Origin: Halobacillus_A sp043497005
GTDB taxonomy: Bacteria; Bacillota; Bacilli; Bacillales; Halobacillaceae
DNA: 64,000 nucleotides
Assembly: GCF_043497005.1 (NCBI RefSeq)
Contig: NZ_JBIEKE010000001.1
Location: 248,001 to 312,000 of the forward strand
Reading direction: 5' to 3'
The first letter of the stretch is position 1. Every line of letters starts with the position of its first letter. Shown piece after piece: positions 15,614 to 24,689 of the stretch. The notes under the pieces were generated by a model. It was not told the origin of the DNA and searched no databases. It saw nothing but the letters and a program-made list of their open reading frames with translations. Both the position numbers and the translations under genes were made by a program.

Positions 15614-16786
15614 ATGAAGGATGTATATATTTTAGAAGGTGCCCGAACCGCTTTTGGAAGTTTTGGAGGATCGTTAAAAGATGTGGATCCGACAACGCTA
15701 GGCGTGACCGCAAGTAAAGAAGCTATCCATCGAAGCGGTATTCAAGCCACGGATATTGATTTTTCAATTATCGGAAACGTGATCCACTCGGCGAAAAATG
15801 CGCCGTATTTAGCTCGACATATTGCACTTGAAACAGGAGTCCCTGTATCAAGTCCTGCATTAGCTGTGAACCGGCTGTGCGGCTCGGGACTGCAATCGGT
15901 CGTTTCAGCCGTTCAATCGATTCAGCTTGGAGATGGGAATGCGGCGCTGGCGGGTGGTGTGGAAAGTATGAGTCTTGCTCCTCACGCGTTAAGAGGCAGC
16001 CGCTTTGGGACAAAGCTGGCCGCGCCTAAAGTAGACGATATGCTGTGGGCAGCATTGACGGACGAATACATTGGCGGCGGCATGGGTGTGACAGCTGAAA
16101 ATTTAGCCGAGCAATATGAAATATCCCGGGAAGCCCAGGATGAGTACGCAGCTATCAGTCATAAGCGAGCCGCTGCCGCAAGGGGACGCCTGTCTGAAGA
16201 AATTGCCGCGGTGGAAGTAAAGTCGAGGAAAGGATCGTTTTTTGTAGAAGAAGATGAACATATACGAGAAGATACCACGTCAGAGGCGCTCGGGAAACTG
16301 AAGCCTGCTTTTAAGAAAGATGGTTCAGTGACTGGCGGCAACGCAAGCGGCATTAACGATGGTGCAGGGGCTGTCGTCGTTGCTGGTGAAGACTTTGTGG
16401 AGGAGAAGGGGTTAGCTCCAATTGCAAAAGTGATAAGTTATGGCCTCGCTGGAGTAGATCCGGCTTACATGGGCATTGGTCCCGTATCAGCCATTAAAAA
16501 TGCTTTAGCTAAAACAAGCCTTACCCTTGATGATATGGCATTAGTGGAAGTAAATGAAGCTTTTGCTGCTCAATATTTGGCTGTAGAAAAAGAACTGGGG
16601 CTGAATCGCAAGAAAGTAAACGTCAATGGCGGGGCAGTCGCTCTTGGTCATCCGATTGGCGCAAGCGGCACGAGAGTTCTATATTCGCTCGTCAAAGAAT
16701 TGAAGCGGCGCAACGAGAGATACGGTGTGGCATCGTTATGTATTGGCGGCGGACAGGGCATTGCGATGATCGTGGAAGCCATCTAG
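15614..16786 (+). CDS. Acetyl-CoA acetyltransferase (thiolase II)
   Basis: A 390-residue biosynthetic/degradative thiolase. The nucleophile Cys89 lies in NRLCGSGLQS, the His of NEAFAAQ follows, His346 is in GGAVALGHPIGASG, and the second active Cys376 is in SLCIGGGQG. It would split acetoacetyl-CoA into two acetyl-CoA. It is preceded by AAAGGAGG and follows the dehydrogenase by 15 bp. Operon context favours acetoacetyl-CoA over longer substrates. Confidence 0.93.
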   Translation: MKDVYILEGARTAFGSFGGSLKDVDPTTLGVTASKEAIHRSGIQATDIDFSIIGNVIHSAKNAPYLARHIALETGVPVSSPALAVNRLCGSGLQSVVSAVQSIQLGDGNAALAGGVESMSLAPHALRGSRFGTKLAAPKVDDMLWAALTDEYIGGGMGVTAENLAEQYEISREAQDEYAAISHKRAAAARGRLSEEIAAVEVKSRKGSFFVEEDEHIREDTTSEALGKLKPAFKKDGSVTGGNASGINDGAGAVVVAGEDFVEEKGLAPIAKVISYGLAGVDPAYMGIGPVSAIKNALAKTSLTLDDMALVEVNEAFAAQYLAVEKELGLNRKKVNVNGGAVALGHPIGASGTRVLYSLVKELKRRNERYGVASLCIGGGQGIAMIVEAI

Positions 16787-16814
16787 TGATCTATTTTCTA
16801 AAGGAGGAATAGCT

Positions 16815-18098
16815 ATGCTCGGAATATTATTAGGTCTTGCTGTCCTGATGGCGCTCGCCTACTTAGGCTGGTCGATCATCTGGGTGGCGCCGATCGCAGC
16901 AGGAGTAGTTGCTTTAACAGGCGGACTCGACCTGCTCGATGCCTATAAAAATACGTATATGGAAGGTTTCGTCGGCTTCGCAAAAGACTGGTTTCCTGTC
17001 TTTATGCTCGGAGCTGTGTTTGGGAAGCTGATGGAAGATACGGGGATGGCACGGTCAGTTGCTGTTGCTTTAACTAAAGTAATAGGAACGAAACGTGCGA
17101 TTCTCGGCGTTCTCGCTTCTGCAGCCGTTTTAACTTACGGCGGAGTAAGCTTGTTTGTAGTTGTATTTGCTGTCTACCCATTAGCCATTTCCCTATTTCG
17201 GGAAGCCAATATTACACGCCGGCTGATCCCGGCCACGGTGGCTCTTGGTGCCTTTACATTTACGATGACTGCCATTCCAGGAACCCCGCAGATTCAAAAC
17301 TTAATTCCGATGGAGTATTTTGGAACCAATGCGACGGCGGCTCCTGCCATGGGGGTTATTGCAGCGTTGGTCATGGCGGTCGGCGGTTATTTTTACTTAC
17401 GCTGGCGTGAAAAACAGCTTACAAGCAAAGGGGAATATTTTACAGAACCTAAAGATAACAATCTCGTAGAAGAAGGAGAAAAAGTTCCTCATTTTCTATT
17501 ATCGATTCTGCCGCTGCTTACTGTACTGATTACTTTAAATTTATTTAACTGGGACATCGTGGTAGCGTTGATTTCTGGTATTCTGCTTATTATGGTTTTA
17601 AACTTTACGAAGTTTAAAAAGTTCGTAAAGTCGATTAACAGCGGTGCCGGCGGTTCGGTTATTGCGATCATTAATACAAGTGCTGCCGTTGGATTCGGTA
17701 CTGTTGTCCGGGCAGTTCCAGGATTTGATAAGTTAACCGAAGTGCTTATGGGCGTACGAGGGAATCCGCTCATTTCTGAAGCCATCGCAGTAAACGTCCT
17801 GGCTGGAGCCACTGGCTCTGCTTCAGGCGGTATGGGGATTGCCCTTGAAGCCTTAGGTTCGAAATACTATGAAATTGCAATGGATACGGGAATAAGTCCA
17901 GAAGCCTTTCACCGGATTGCTTCGCTTTCTTCCGGAGGACTGGATGCCCTCCCTCACAACGGAGCCGTCTTAACGCTGTTAACGATTACGGGGATGACCC
18001 ATAAAGACAGCTATAAAGATATTTTCATCGTAGCAGTGCTTATTCCTGTGATTTCCGTAGCTGTTGTCATTTTACTAGCATCGATCGGCATTCTATAA
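16815..18098 (+). CDS. GntP-family permease, probably for 3-hydroxybutyrate
   Basis: A 427-residue membrane protein with about twelve hydrophobic spans. GKLMEDTGMARSVAVAL, the VLTYGGVSLFVVVFAVYPLA stretch, TAIPGTPQIQNLIP and ASGGMGIALEALG, together with SLSSGGLDALPHNGAVLTLL, identify the gluconate/D-beta-hydroxybutyrate permease group of GntP proteins. As last gene of the ketone-body operon it most likely imports 3-hydroxybutyrate or acetoacetate (inference from context). A terminator follows 6 bp after the stop. Confidence 0.9.
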   Translation: MLGILLGLAVLMALAYLGWSIIWVAPIAAGVVALTGGLDLLDAYKNTYMEGFVGFAKDWFPVFMLGAVFGKLMEDTGMARSVAVALTKVIGTKRAILGVLASAAVLTYGGVSLFVVVFAVYPLAISLFREANITRRLIPATVALGAFTFTMTAIPGTPQIQNLIPMEYFGTNATAAPAMGVIAALVMAVGGYFYLRWREKQLTSKGEYFTEPKDNNLVEEGEKVPHFLLSILPLLTVLITLNLFNWDIVVALISGILLIMVLNFTKFKKFVKSINSGAGGSVIAIINTSAAVGFGTVVRAVPGFDKLTEVLMGVRGNPLISEAIAVNVLAGATGSASGGMGIALEALGSKYYEIAMDTGISPEAFHRIASLSSGGLDALPHNGAVLTLLTITGMTHKDSYKDIFIVAVLIPVISVAVVILLASIGIL

Positions 18099-18104
18099 AA
18101 TAGG

Positions 18105-18135
18105 TCACCTCTGTCTGCGGATGGAGGTGATTTTT
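18105..18135 (+). terminator. Terminator of the ketone-body operon
   Basis: TCACCTC and GAGGTGA pair around a 12-nt loop and are followed by TTTTT. Confidence 0.8.
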
Positions 18136-18390
18136 GATCGTTTCGAACATAAATGGGACGGATTCACCCCTAGGTGACCTGACTTATTATGTGATCGCCA
18201 AGCAAACGCTGATTATCCCCACTAATACACCCTGTCTCCCCATGACCCACTTTCTGTACTGCATTAAAGAATGACAGAGCTAAAGACTTTAAAATGAGCG
18301 CTGTTCAGCGTACAATGGATACTAATATAAACGTCCGCTCTTTACTAAAAGGTGGACCTTTTTAACATAACGACAAAAGGAGTATTGCTG

Positions 18391-19464
18391 ATGACTGCTA
18401 ATGAATTGACCATTGTAAAAAGTACAAATCTTAAATCAAAGCCGGAAAAAGATCAGATTCCATTTGGCTCAACGTTTACGGATCATATGTTTGTCATGGA
18501 TTACGCGGAAGACAAAGGGTGGCACGAGCCGCGGATTGTGCCTTATGAGCCTGTCACGCTTGATCCGGCAGCCATGATTTTTCACTATGGACAAACGGTA
18601 TTTGAAGGGTTAAAAGCGTACCGTGCGGACGGGGACCGTATTTTAATGTTCAGACCGGAAAAAAATCTCGAGCGTCTTAATCGTTCAAGCGATCGTTTAA
18701 GCATTCCTCCCATTGATGAAGACGAGGTAATGAGCCACCTGGAGGAACTGATTCGAATTGAAAAAGACTGGGTTCCTGCTACAGATGGAACTTCTCTTTA
18801 CATTCGCCCTTTTATTATTGCCACGGATCCAAATTTAGCGGTAGCTCCCTCGAAAACCTATAAATTTATGATCATTCTTTCACCTGTTGGATCCTATTTC
18901 TCAGGAGGAATTCATCCTGTGAAAATTAAAGTGGAAAACGAGTTCACTCGTGCAGTCAAAGGTGGAACCGGAATGGCGAAGACGGCCGGAAACTATTCTT
19001 CCGCTTATCAGGCGCAGTCGAATGCGTATAAGGAAGGTAGTGCTGATGTATTATGGCTCGACGGCATTGAGAAGCGCTATATAGAGGAAGTGGGCAGTAT
19101 GAACATCTTCTTCAAGATTAATGGAGAAGTTGTTACACCGGCTCTAAGCGGCAGTATTTTAAAAGGGATTACGCGGATGTCGATTTTAGAGCTGCTGAGA
19201 GATTGGGAGGTTCCAGTGGTGGAACGTAAGATTTCCATTGATGAATTATATGAGGCTTATGAGCGCGGAGAAGTTGAAGAAGCGTTCGGTACTGGAACAG
19301 CGGCCGTTATTTCCCCTGTAGGTGAATTGAATTGGCAAGGGAAGAAGATGACGATCAATAATCACGAAATCGGAGAGCTTTCACAAAAGCTTTATGATAC
19401 GATTACCGGCATTCAAAAAGGAAACGTAGAAGATCCATACGATTGGGTTGTAGAAGTAAAATAA
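18391..19464 (+). CDS. ilvE: Branched-chain amino acid aminotransferase
   Basis: A 357-residue class IV PLP enzyme of the long (BCAT type 2) form. PLP-lysine 197 is in GGTGMAKTAGNYSSA; FHYGQTVFEGLKAYR, FRPEKNLERLNRSSDRL, LYIRPF, GSMNIFF and FGTGTAAVISPVG are all conserved. It makes or degrades leucine, isoleucine and valine using glutamate/2-oxoglutarate. ATG 18391 is chosen because AAAAGGAG lies 8 nt upstream; the frame extends to a GTG at 18352 without a site. The near-palindrome AAAAGGTGGACCTTTT at 18347-18362 sits in the leader. It is monocistronic. Confidence 0.94.
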   Translation: MTANELTIVKSTNLKSKPEKDQIPFGSTFTDHMFVMDYAEDKGWHEPRIVPYEPVTLDPAAMIFHYGQTVFEGLKAYRADGDRILMFRPEKNLERLNRSSDRLSIPPIDEDEVMSHLEELIRIEKDWVPATDGTSLYIRPFIIATDPNLAVAPSKTYKFMIILSPVGSYFSGGIHPVKIKVENEFTRAVKGGTGMAKTAGNYSSAYQAQSNAYKEGSADVLWLDGIEKRYIEEVGSMNIFFKINGEVVTPALSGSILKGITRMSILELLRDWEVPVVERKISIDELYEAYERGEVEEAFGTGTAAVISPVGELNWQGKKMTINNHEIGELSQKLYDTITGIQKGNVEDPYDWVVEVK

Positions 19465-19472
19465 CAGAATAA

Positions 19473-19539
19473 GGGTACCAGGTACCGAAAAGCTGTAAAA
19501 GAGCGAAGCGCCAAATGTGAATTTCGGTACCTGGTACCC
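19473..19539. repeat. 67-bp GGTACC-ended inverted-repeat element, copy 1
   Basis: The ends GGGTACCAGGTACCGAAA and TTTCGGTACCTGGTACCC are perfect 18-bp inverted repeats around a 31-bp core. A second 67-bp copy, inverted and with only four differences, lies at 35385-35451. It starts 8 bp after the ilvE stop and may also serve as a terminator-like hairpin between convergent genes. The end sequence is like the REP/REPIN-type repeats seen in Bacillaceae. Confidence 0.85.
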
Positions 19540-19555
19540 GGCCCATTATTGGAAC

Positions 19556-20026
19556 TTATTCGCTGTGTTTTCGATCCTCCAGCTTAGCGGATGTTAAGCC
19601 ATATAAAAATCCAAAGAGAGCACCGACAGCCACTTCAGCGGGCTGATGACCAAGAAGCTCTTTTAGTTCCTTTTCTCTTTTAACAAATTCTAAGCTTGGA
19701 AAATCACCAGAAATCTTTTCTATATTATCTTCCAGGTCATTGACCAGCCTCGCAATTTCGCCGGTATGGCGTCTAATTCCTTGTGCATCATACATGACAA
19801 TGGCACCAAATACGACGGCAAGCGCTGTTTCGATGTGTCTGGTGCCGCGGTTAGCTGCCACGTATGTCGCCAGTGAAGCCACTCCGGCCGAATGGGAGCT
19901 GGGCATTCCGCCTGTTTGAAGAATCGGCTTCCAATCCCATTTGCCGCTTACTTTTTTATGTGTCACTATTTTTAAACCTTGGGCGATAACAATCGCCGAA
20001 ATTGAAGTAATAATACCCCGATTCAT
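19556..20026 (-). CDS. Divergent PAP2 family protein (YuiD-like)
   Basis: A 156-residue membrane protein. QTGGMPSSHSAGVASLATYV carries the SxxxHSA phosphatase-like motif, and GAIVMYDAQGIRRHTGEIARL the second histidine region of the divergent PAP2 group, to which B. subtilis YuiD belongs. KELLGHQPAEVAVGALFGFL near the C-terminus is also conserved. Members are thought to be lipid-phosphate phosphatase relatives of unproven substrate. CGGAGGG precedes the ATG. Confidence 0.88.
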   Translation of the reverse strand: MNRGIITSISAIVIAQGLKIVTHKKVSGKWDWKPILQTGGMPSSHSAGVASLATYVAANRGTRHIETALAVVFGAIVMYDAQGIRRHTGEIARLVNDLEDNIEKISGDFPSLEFVKREKELKELLGHQPAEVAVGALFGFLYGLTSAKLEDRKHSE

Positions 20027-20177
20027 ACGATCCCTCCGTTACATACAAATTACCTTATCTATGATTCATACCCTCCTCACAACAAATTATTCAGTTTGAA
20101 GGGCCTTTTTTTATGGCAGGAAAAGGTTTACTTGAGGAAAAATAAGGGATAAGAAAAGCAAGGAGGCAAGTGAATGA

Positions 20178-20462
20178 ATGTTAAAAAAAATAGAAGCGAC
20201 AGGGGTCGCTGTGCTGCTGATAGGTTTTTTATTATGGGGGTCAAGCAGTCGTTTCACTCTCATTCCATTCAGCATATTTGCCACGATTGGATTAGTTCTC
20301 ATTGTTATAGCGCGCGGTCGCGCGCAGCGTCATGGAAGTTTCCTATGCCGCATGGGTTTTCACAAAAACAAACATATCAGGTGGGACGATGAAATGAAGT
20401 CCATGGCTATCTATCAATGCGAACGGTGTGGAATGACGAAGAAAGTGATGAAGAACGTGTAA
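20178..20462 (+). CDS. Small membrane protein with zinc-ribbon-like tail
   Basis: A 94-residue protein: two hydrophobic segments (about 8-22 and 27-44) and then a basic RGRAQRHG followed by FLCRMGFHKN and YQCERCGMTKK. The C..GFH..(n)..CxxC layout resembles small DUF1660-like zinc-binding proteins, which is a tentative comparison. AAGGAGG lies before two overlapping ATGs (20174 and 20178); only the second gives the long frame. It is monocistronic with its own terminator. Confidence 0.65.
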   Translation: MLKKIEATGVAVLLIGFLLWGSSSRFTLIPFSIFATIGLVLIVIARGRAQRHGSFLCRMGFHKNKHIRWDDEMKSMAIYQCERCGMTKKVMKNV

Positions 20463-20472
20463 CAGATAAAAA

Positions 20473-20503
20473 CTGCGAACCCGTAAAGGTCCGCAGCTCT
20501 TTT
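20473..20503 (+). terminator. Terminator between convergent genes
   Basis: CTGCGAACC pairs with GGTCCGCAG (one mismatch) around CGTAAA, followed by a TTTT tract. The reverse strand carries a T-rich flank too, so it can also end the abgT gene. Confidence 0.75.
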
Positions 20504-20512
20504 GAAATTCGA

Positions 20513-22036
20513 TTAAAGGTTTACACCAATTCCCGGTCCAAATGGAATACCGAAGATGGCAAAGACAAGCAATAGAACAATCCAGATGGCGAAGAAAATA
20601 ATACTGTATGGGAGCATTAACGAAATTAACGTTCCTAAGCCAGCCTTCTTGTTGTATTCTCTCATAAACGCCAGCACTACGATGATATATGGGTTCATCG
20701 GAGTAATGATGTTTGTAGACGAGTCAGCAATACGATATGCCATTTGAATAAATGCCGGGTGATAGTCTAGATAGTAGAACATTTGTAAGAAAATTGGAGC
20801 TTCTAAAGCCCACTGCGCCGAGCCGCTAAAGATTAACAGGTTCATAAACGCTGTTAAAATGGAGAATCCAACGACAATCGGAAGGCCGGTCATATCCATT
20901 GACTGCAGGAAGTTCGCTCCGCTGACAGCCACCCACGTTCCGATATTCGTCCAGTCAAAGTATGCGATAAACTGGGCAGCGGCAAAGATTAAGACGATAA
21001 ATCCGGACATATCTTTCATCGCTTCTCCCATGAATCCTGAAATGTCGCGGCTGGAAGTGATTTTCTTAACAGTAACCCCGTACGCAATACCAATGATAAT
21101 GAAGAAAAATAAGATAATTGGCACAATTCCATCTAAAAATGGGGAAGGAACGAGTCCGCCTTCTTCACTTCTTAGAGCAGAATTCGGCCATGCAATAGCT
21201 GCTACAATAATGATCATATAGACTAGTCCGGCGATGGCAGCGTTACGAAAACCTTTTAACTCTAATCCAGTACTTTCTTCAAGCGCGTTACCAGCATCCC
21301 CTTCATACTTACCAAGACGTGGCTCAATAATTTTCTCAGTAATAAAAGCACCTGTGACAGATAACAAAATAACGGAAGCAATCATAAAGTACCAGTTATC
21401 GACAGGTGTAACGACCACCCCTGCATCCATGCTTTCCATTACCTCTGTAGAGATCCCGGCAAGCAAGGCGTCCGTTCCGGTAATCATAAAGTTAGCCGTA
21501 AAACCAGATCCCACACCGGCGAAACCAGCGGCTAAACCAGCAAGCGGATGACGGCCAATCGTGTAAAAGACCATAGCAGCCAGCGGCGGTACAATTACGA
21601 AGGCAGCATCTGAAGCGATGTTACCCATGATCCCGACGAAGATAACGGCATAAGTGACTAAGGATTTAGGTGCCTTTAGAATCGTACTCTTGATCGCTGT
21701 TTCAAGAAGTCCTACTTTATCAGCAAGGCCAATCCCTAACATCATAGCGAGTACGAGGCCGAGCGGGGCAAATCCGGTGAAGTTATCGAGCATGGATGTG
21801 AGAATGTACTCCAGTCCATCTCCAGAAATAAGGCTTTGAATGGCTACTTCTTCACCAGTTCCCGGCTCTTCAACCGTTACACCAAACAGTGAAATCACCC
21901 ATGAAAATACAATGGTGAATGCGGCAAGATATACGAACAACATAAAGGGCTCGGGTAATTTATTCCCTACTTTTTCTATACCATTAAGGAATCTGGTCAT
22001 TCCTTTATTTGTTTTCTCTCCAGTCGTCTTACTCAT
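20513..22036 (-). CDS. abgT: AbgT-family transporter
   Basis: A 507-residue membrane protein of the p-aminobenzoyl-glutamate transporter family, with about eleven spans. Visible family blocks are NGIEKVGNKLPEPFMLFVYL, DNFTGFAPLGLVLAMMLGIG, MGNIASDAAFVIVPPLAAMV, GVGSGFTANFMITGTDALLA, and near the C-terminus YRIADSSTNIITPMNPYIIV. Such proteins import p-aminobenzoyl-glutamate or related amidoacyl compounds; some have been reported as sulfonamide exporters. ATG 22036 is correctly spaced from GGAGAGG, the GTG at 22045 is not. Its leader carries the same 26-bp motif as the leader of the M20 gene at 27190. Confidence 0.92.
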   Translation of the reverse strand: MSKTTGEKTNKGMTRFLNGIEKVGNKLPEPFMLFVYLAAFTIVFSWVISLFGVTVEEPGTGEEVAIQSLISGDGLEYILTSMLDNFTGFAPLGLVLAMMLGIGLADKVGLLETAIKSTILKAPKSLVTYAVIFVGIMGNIASDAAFVIVPPLAAMVFYTIGRHPLAGLAAGFAGVGSGFTANFMITGTDALLAGISTEVMESMDAGVVVTPVDNWYFMIASVILLSVTGAFITEKIIEPRLGKYEGDAGNALEESTGLELKGFRNAAIAGLVYMIIIVAAIAWPNSALRSEEGGLVPSPFLDGIVPIILFFFIIIGIAYGVTVKKITSSRDISGFMGEAMKDMSGFIVLIFAAAQFIAYFDWTNIGTWVAVSGANFLQSMDMTGLPIVVGFSILTAFMNLLIFSGSAQWALEAPIFLQMFYYLDYHPAFIQMAYRIADSSTNIITPMNPYIIVVLAFMREYNKKAGLGTLISLMLPYSIIFFAIWIVLLLVFAIFGIPFGPGIGVNL

Positions 22037-22059
22037 GTCTTTCACCTCTCCTTTATTTT

Positions 22060-22085
22060 AGGAAGATTTCCTTTGCTCTTCCGTT
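22060..22085. promoter_or_regulatory. Candidate operator, abgT side
   Basis: On the plus strand this reads AGGA-N2-ATTTCCTTT-N4-TTCCGTT and matches 21 of 26 positions of the sequence at 27212-27237. The first half is a dyad (AGGA...TCCT). It lies 24 bp upstream of the abgT ATG. Two copies in front of the two ends of one gene cluster suggest the binding site of the cluster's own regulator. Confidence 0.6.
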
Positions 22086-22134
22086 TATATATAAAAATAA
22101 AACTGATTGTGTGGTGCTGCTCATTCCCTGTCGG

Positions 22135-23439
22135 TTAATTCCCTGTAAATTGATACACTTTCCTTGGCCGGCCTCTTTCGCCAGACTGCGATTCTCCAGC
22201 CTGTTCAATGATGCCGACTTTCTCCATTTCTGCAAGAATCCGCCTGCCGTTTCTCTCTGTACTTTTCAGCCAGCGGGCTAGATCCTGCGAGGAGAATTGT
22301 GCGCGCCGGTAGTGATTGGAGTAAGATACTATTTTTGATACCACCCCCGGATTGAGATTGACGTCTTTCATTTTTTCTTTCCACGAGGGGCCGATCTCTG
22401 TCGTACTGTAGTTAATTTGTTCTTCTTGCTGTCTTGCTGAGATCGATTGATCATCGTCAACAATTAGAAGGATCGGTTTATCGTACTCTTTGATGTGGCG
22501 GAAGCCTAGTCTTACGTGCTGCTCAGCCTGTAATACGGTTTCTCCAAATCCAATAGCTACTTTAAGCTGTAAGTTGCTCTGCAGACGTATGTCATCGATT
22601 AAGGAAAATAAATCCCCCTCCGTTTCTGTACTTAATTCTCCGCGTGTTGTAAAAATAAAGAAAAGTCCATCTCCCATTTGCATTACGGAGCCGTTTGTCT
22701 TTTCAGCAATTTCAAAAAGCTGCCGTCTTACGTCTAACTCCTGGTATTTTGTTTTAAAAGAATAATAGAGTTCTTCGAGGTTTTCTGGATCCATTTCAAT
22801 CCGGCAGCCTATGACTGAAACTTGTGAGTTTCGGTAAAGGTTGGACTGTGCTCGTTCTTCCAAAAACTGAATAATCATTTTAATCGATAAATAGGAAGGT
22901 GTTACACGATAGACCGGGATGCTCTTCTCTTTTAATCGGAGGTATACGTCTTTAATGGAAGTGATGACAACTTCCGCTTTTCCCTGGTCAAATAATTCAG
23001 TGTGAAATTCAACGAGTTCATCCGCGCTTTTGCCGCTTTCAAAAGGATGGGTATAGTAGGTTAAATCTTCTAGTTGGTAGTAGGATAGGATTTTATCGAA
23101 TTCTTCATTGGTAATCGTATCGATGCTGACTTGTCGAAATACTTGGTTTAAATTAAGCTGGGCTTCTAGTAAAATACCGAAAAAGCTTGCTCCGTGCAGA
23201 GGGGGGAAAGCCCCTTCCTCTGCTGTAATCAGTTCGTACTCTATCGCATAAGTGTAATTTAACACCCCTGAGAAAAACCATTGATCAACCTCACCTCGGT
23301 GATCTTTTAAAATGGTGGAGACTTCTTCTAATTGCTCATAAGGGTAGGGGACAAATGAAATATCTTTAAATTCTTTGGCCACGTACATGATTCGCTGCAA
23401 TGAATCATGCGGGGCGATGACACCTATTTTTGTTTTCAC
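22135..23439 (-). CDS. Putative regulator: sensor + degenerate GGDEF + winged helix
   Basis: A 434-residue protein with no enzyme motif I recognise. Residues 1-200 look like an alpha/beta sensor domain (KIGVIAPHDSLQRIMYVAKEF, DQWFFSGVLNYTYAIE, AEVVITSIKDVYLRLKEKSI) comparable to the PrpR N-terminal type. Residues 205-340 resemble a GGDEF-fold domain without its active-site motif (MQMGDGLFFIFTTRG, LKVAIGFGETVLQAEQHVRLGF). The last 90 residues hold a winged-helix-like segment (FSSQDLARWLKSTERNGRRI, GIIEQAGESQSGERGRP). It starts with GTG overlapping the preceding stop (GTGA) and lies between the hydrolases and abgT, so it probably regulates them. Confidence 0.65.
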   Translation of the reverse strand: MKTKIGVIAPHDSLQRIMYVAKEFKDISFVPYPYEQLEEVSTILKDHRGEVDQWFFSGVLNYTYAIEYELITAEEGAFPPLHGASFFGILLEAQLNLNQVFRQVSIDTITNEEFDKILSYYQLEDLTYYTHPFESGKSADELVEFHTELFDQGKAEVVITSIKDVYLRLKEKSIPVYRVTPSYLSIKMIIQFLEERAQSNLYRNSQVSVIGCRIEMDPENLEELYYSFKTKYQELDVRRQLFEIAEKTNGSVMQMGDGLFFIFTTRGELSTETEGDLFSLIDDIRLQSNLQLKVAIGFGETVLQAEQHVRLGFRHIKEYDKPILLIVDDDQSISARQQEEQINYSTTEIGPSWKEKMKDVNLNPGVVSKIVSYSNHYRRAQFSSQDLARWLKSTERNGRRILAEMEKVGIIEQAGESQSGERGRPRKVYQFTGN

Positions 23440-24689
23440 AAGCGCTCACCAGTTTCCTCTTTTAAATATTCAGCAATCACCTGCATTCCTTTCGCTAAAT
23501 CTTTTATCGAAGCGAATTCTTTAGGATGATGGCTGATTCCCTCTTCACAAGGGATGAAGAGTAAGCCGGTTGACCACTTATTCGCCATATTCATAACATC
23601 GTGCCCCGCACCGCTATCCAGGTGAAAAGGTTTGTAGTTGATTTTCTCAGTAACTTTCGTAAGCTTTTCCACAACTTTAGGATCAAGGAATACGGATGGA
23701 TTATCGACCAGGGTGTGGATATGAATGTCTACCGAGCGTTTTTCCTCAATTTTACGGCAGTACGCCTGGATGCGGTCTGCTAATTCTTTTTTCAACGAAT
23801 CGTCTACACTACGGATGTCTATGCCTAATATAACTTCCCCGGGAATTACATTCATGACGTTCGGTTCAACACTGACGGTACTAACTGTAGCGACGAGGGG
23901 GATGTCCTGTTCTGTGTTTAAGAGGTTCGCTTGTTCTTCAACAAATGTGACAAGGGGAGCGATAGCCGCAAAAGCGTCTGATCGACGTTTCATCGGGGTC
24001 GTTCCTGTATGATTCGCCATCCCTGCAGCTGTGACCTGCAGCCGGATTGGACATGCTACACCTCGAACGATCCCGATATCCGCCTCATTAGTTTCAATTT
24101 GAGTCCCTTGTTCAATATGGAGCTCAAGGAAACTCTCCAGCTTGCTTTCGGGCACCTCAGCTTGATCAATCGTTTCCCAGGAGAGACCGAAATCTTCTAT
24201 TGCTTCTTTAATGGTAATGCCGTCTGCGTCTTTTACGGAAGCGATATCCTCTTTATCCAGTAACCCAGATATGGCTTTACTTCCAATAGTGGAAACACCA
24301 AATCGAGCGGATTCTTCAGAAGCAAAACAAATGACGCTTATATTTTTAACTGGCTTCATGTTTTGATCCTTGAGTACTTTAATAGCAGCTAATCCAGTAA
24401 GGACCCCGGCCACTCCATCATAGCCGCCGCCGTTTTTAACCGTATCGACGTGTGAACCTACAGCAACTGTAGGGGCTTGATCATCAATATGCCATGTAGC
24501 CCACTGGTTTCCCGCTTGATCGGCTTTTACTTCTAACCCAAGATCTTGAGCGATCGATTGAAACATGTGGTGAGATTGTTTTTCTTCTTTTGTATAGCTG
24601 AGTCTTGAAAATCCTTGTTCGTAGTCCATTTCTTCGACTAGATTGAGTTTTAATAAGTTTTTTTCCAGCCAGTTCTTAAGGTCAGGCAA
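23436..24689 (-). CDS. M20 Zn hydrolase, hydantoinase/carbamoylase family
   Basis: A 417-residue member of the N-carbamoyl-L-amino-acid hydrolase / allantoate amidohydrolase group. The metal ligands lie in VGSHVDTVKNGGGYDGVAGV, FASEESARFG, and LELHIEQG, with HHPKEFAS near the C-terminus; VTAAGMANHTGTTPMKRRSDA is the dimerisation-domain signature. It would hydrolyse an N-carbamoyl or ureido amino acid, releasing CO2 and ammonia. It begins with TTG behind GGAGGAAACGAGA, overlapping abgA by 8 bp, and its stop overlaps the next GTG. The true substrate is not known; context suggests an acylated or carbamoylated amino acid. Confidence 0.88.
   Translation of the reverse strand: MPDLKNWLEKNLLKLNLVEEMDYEQGFSRLSYTKEEKQSHHMFQSIAQDLGLEVKADQAGNQWATWHIDDQAPTVAVGSHVDTVKNGGGYDGVAGVLTGLAAIKVLKDQNMKPVKNISVICFASEESARFGVSTIGSKAISGLLDKEDIASVKDADGITIKEAIEDFGLSWETIDQAEVPESKLESFLELHIEQGTQIETNEADIGIVRGVACPIRLQVTAAGMANHTGTTPMKRRSDAFAAIAPLVTFVEEQANLLNTEQDIPLVATVSTVSVEPNVMNVIPGEVILGIDIRSVDDSLKKELADRIQAYCRKIEEKRSVDIHIHTLVDNPSVFLDPKVVEKLTKVTEKINYKPFHLDSGAGHDVMNMANKWSTGLLFIPCEEGISHHPKEFASIKDLAKGMQVIAEYLKEETGERL

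Noticed and set aside
18347..18362. AAAAGGTGGACCTTTT near-palindrome before ilvE as an operator
   Set aside because: Arms are A/T-rich and the centre is not symmetrical; no known regulator motif (not a CodY box). Left as a note only.
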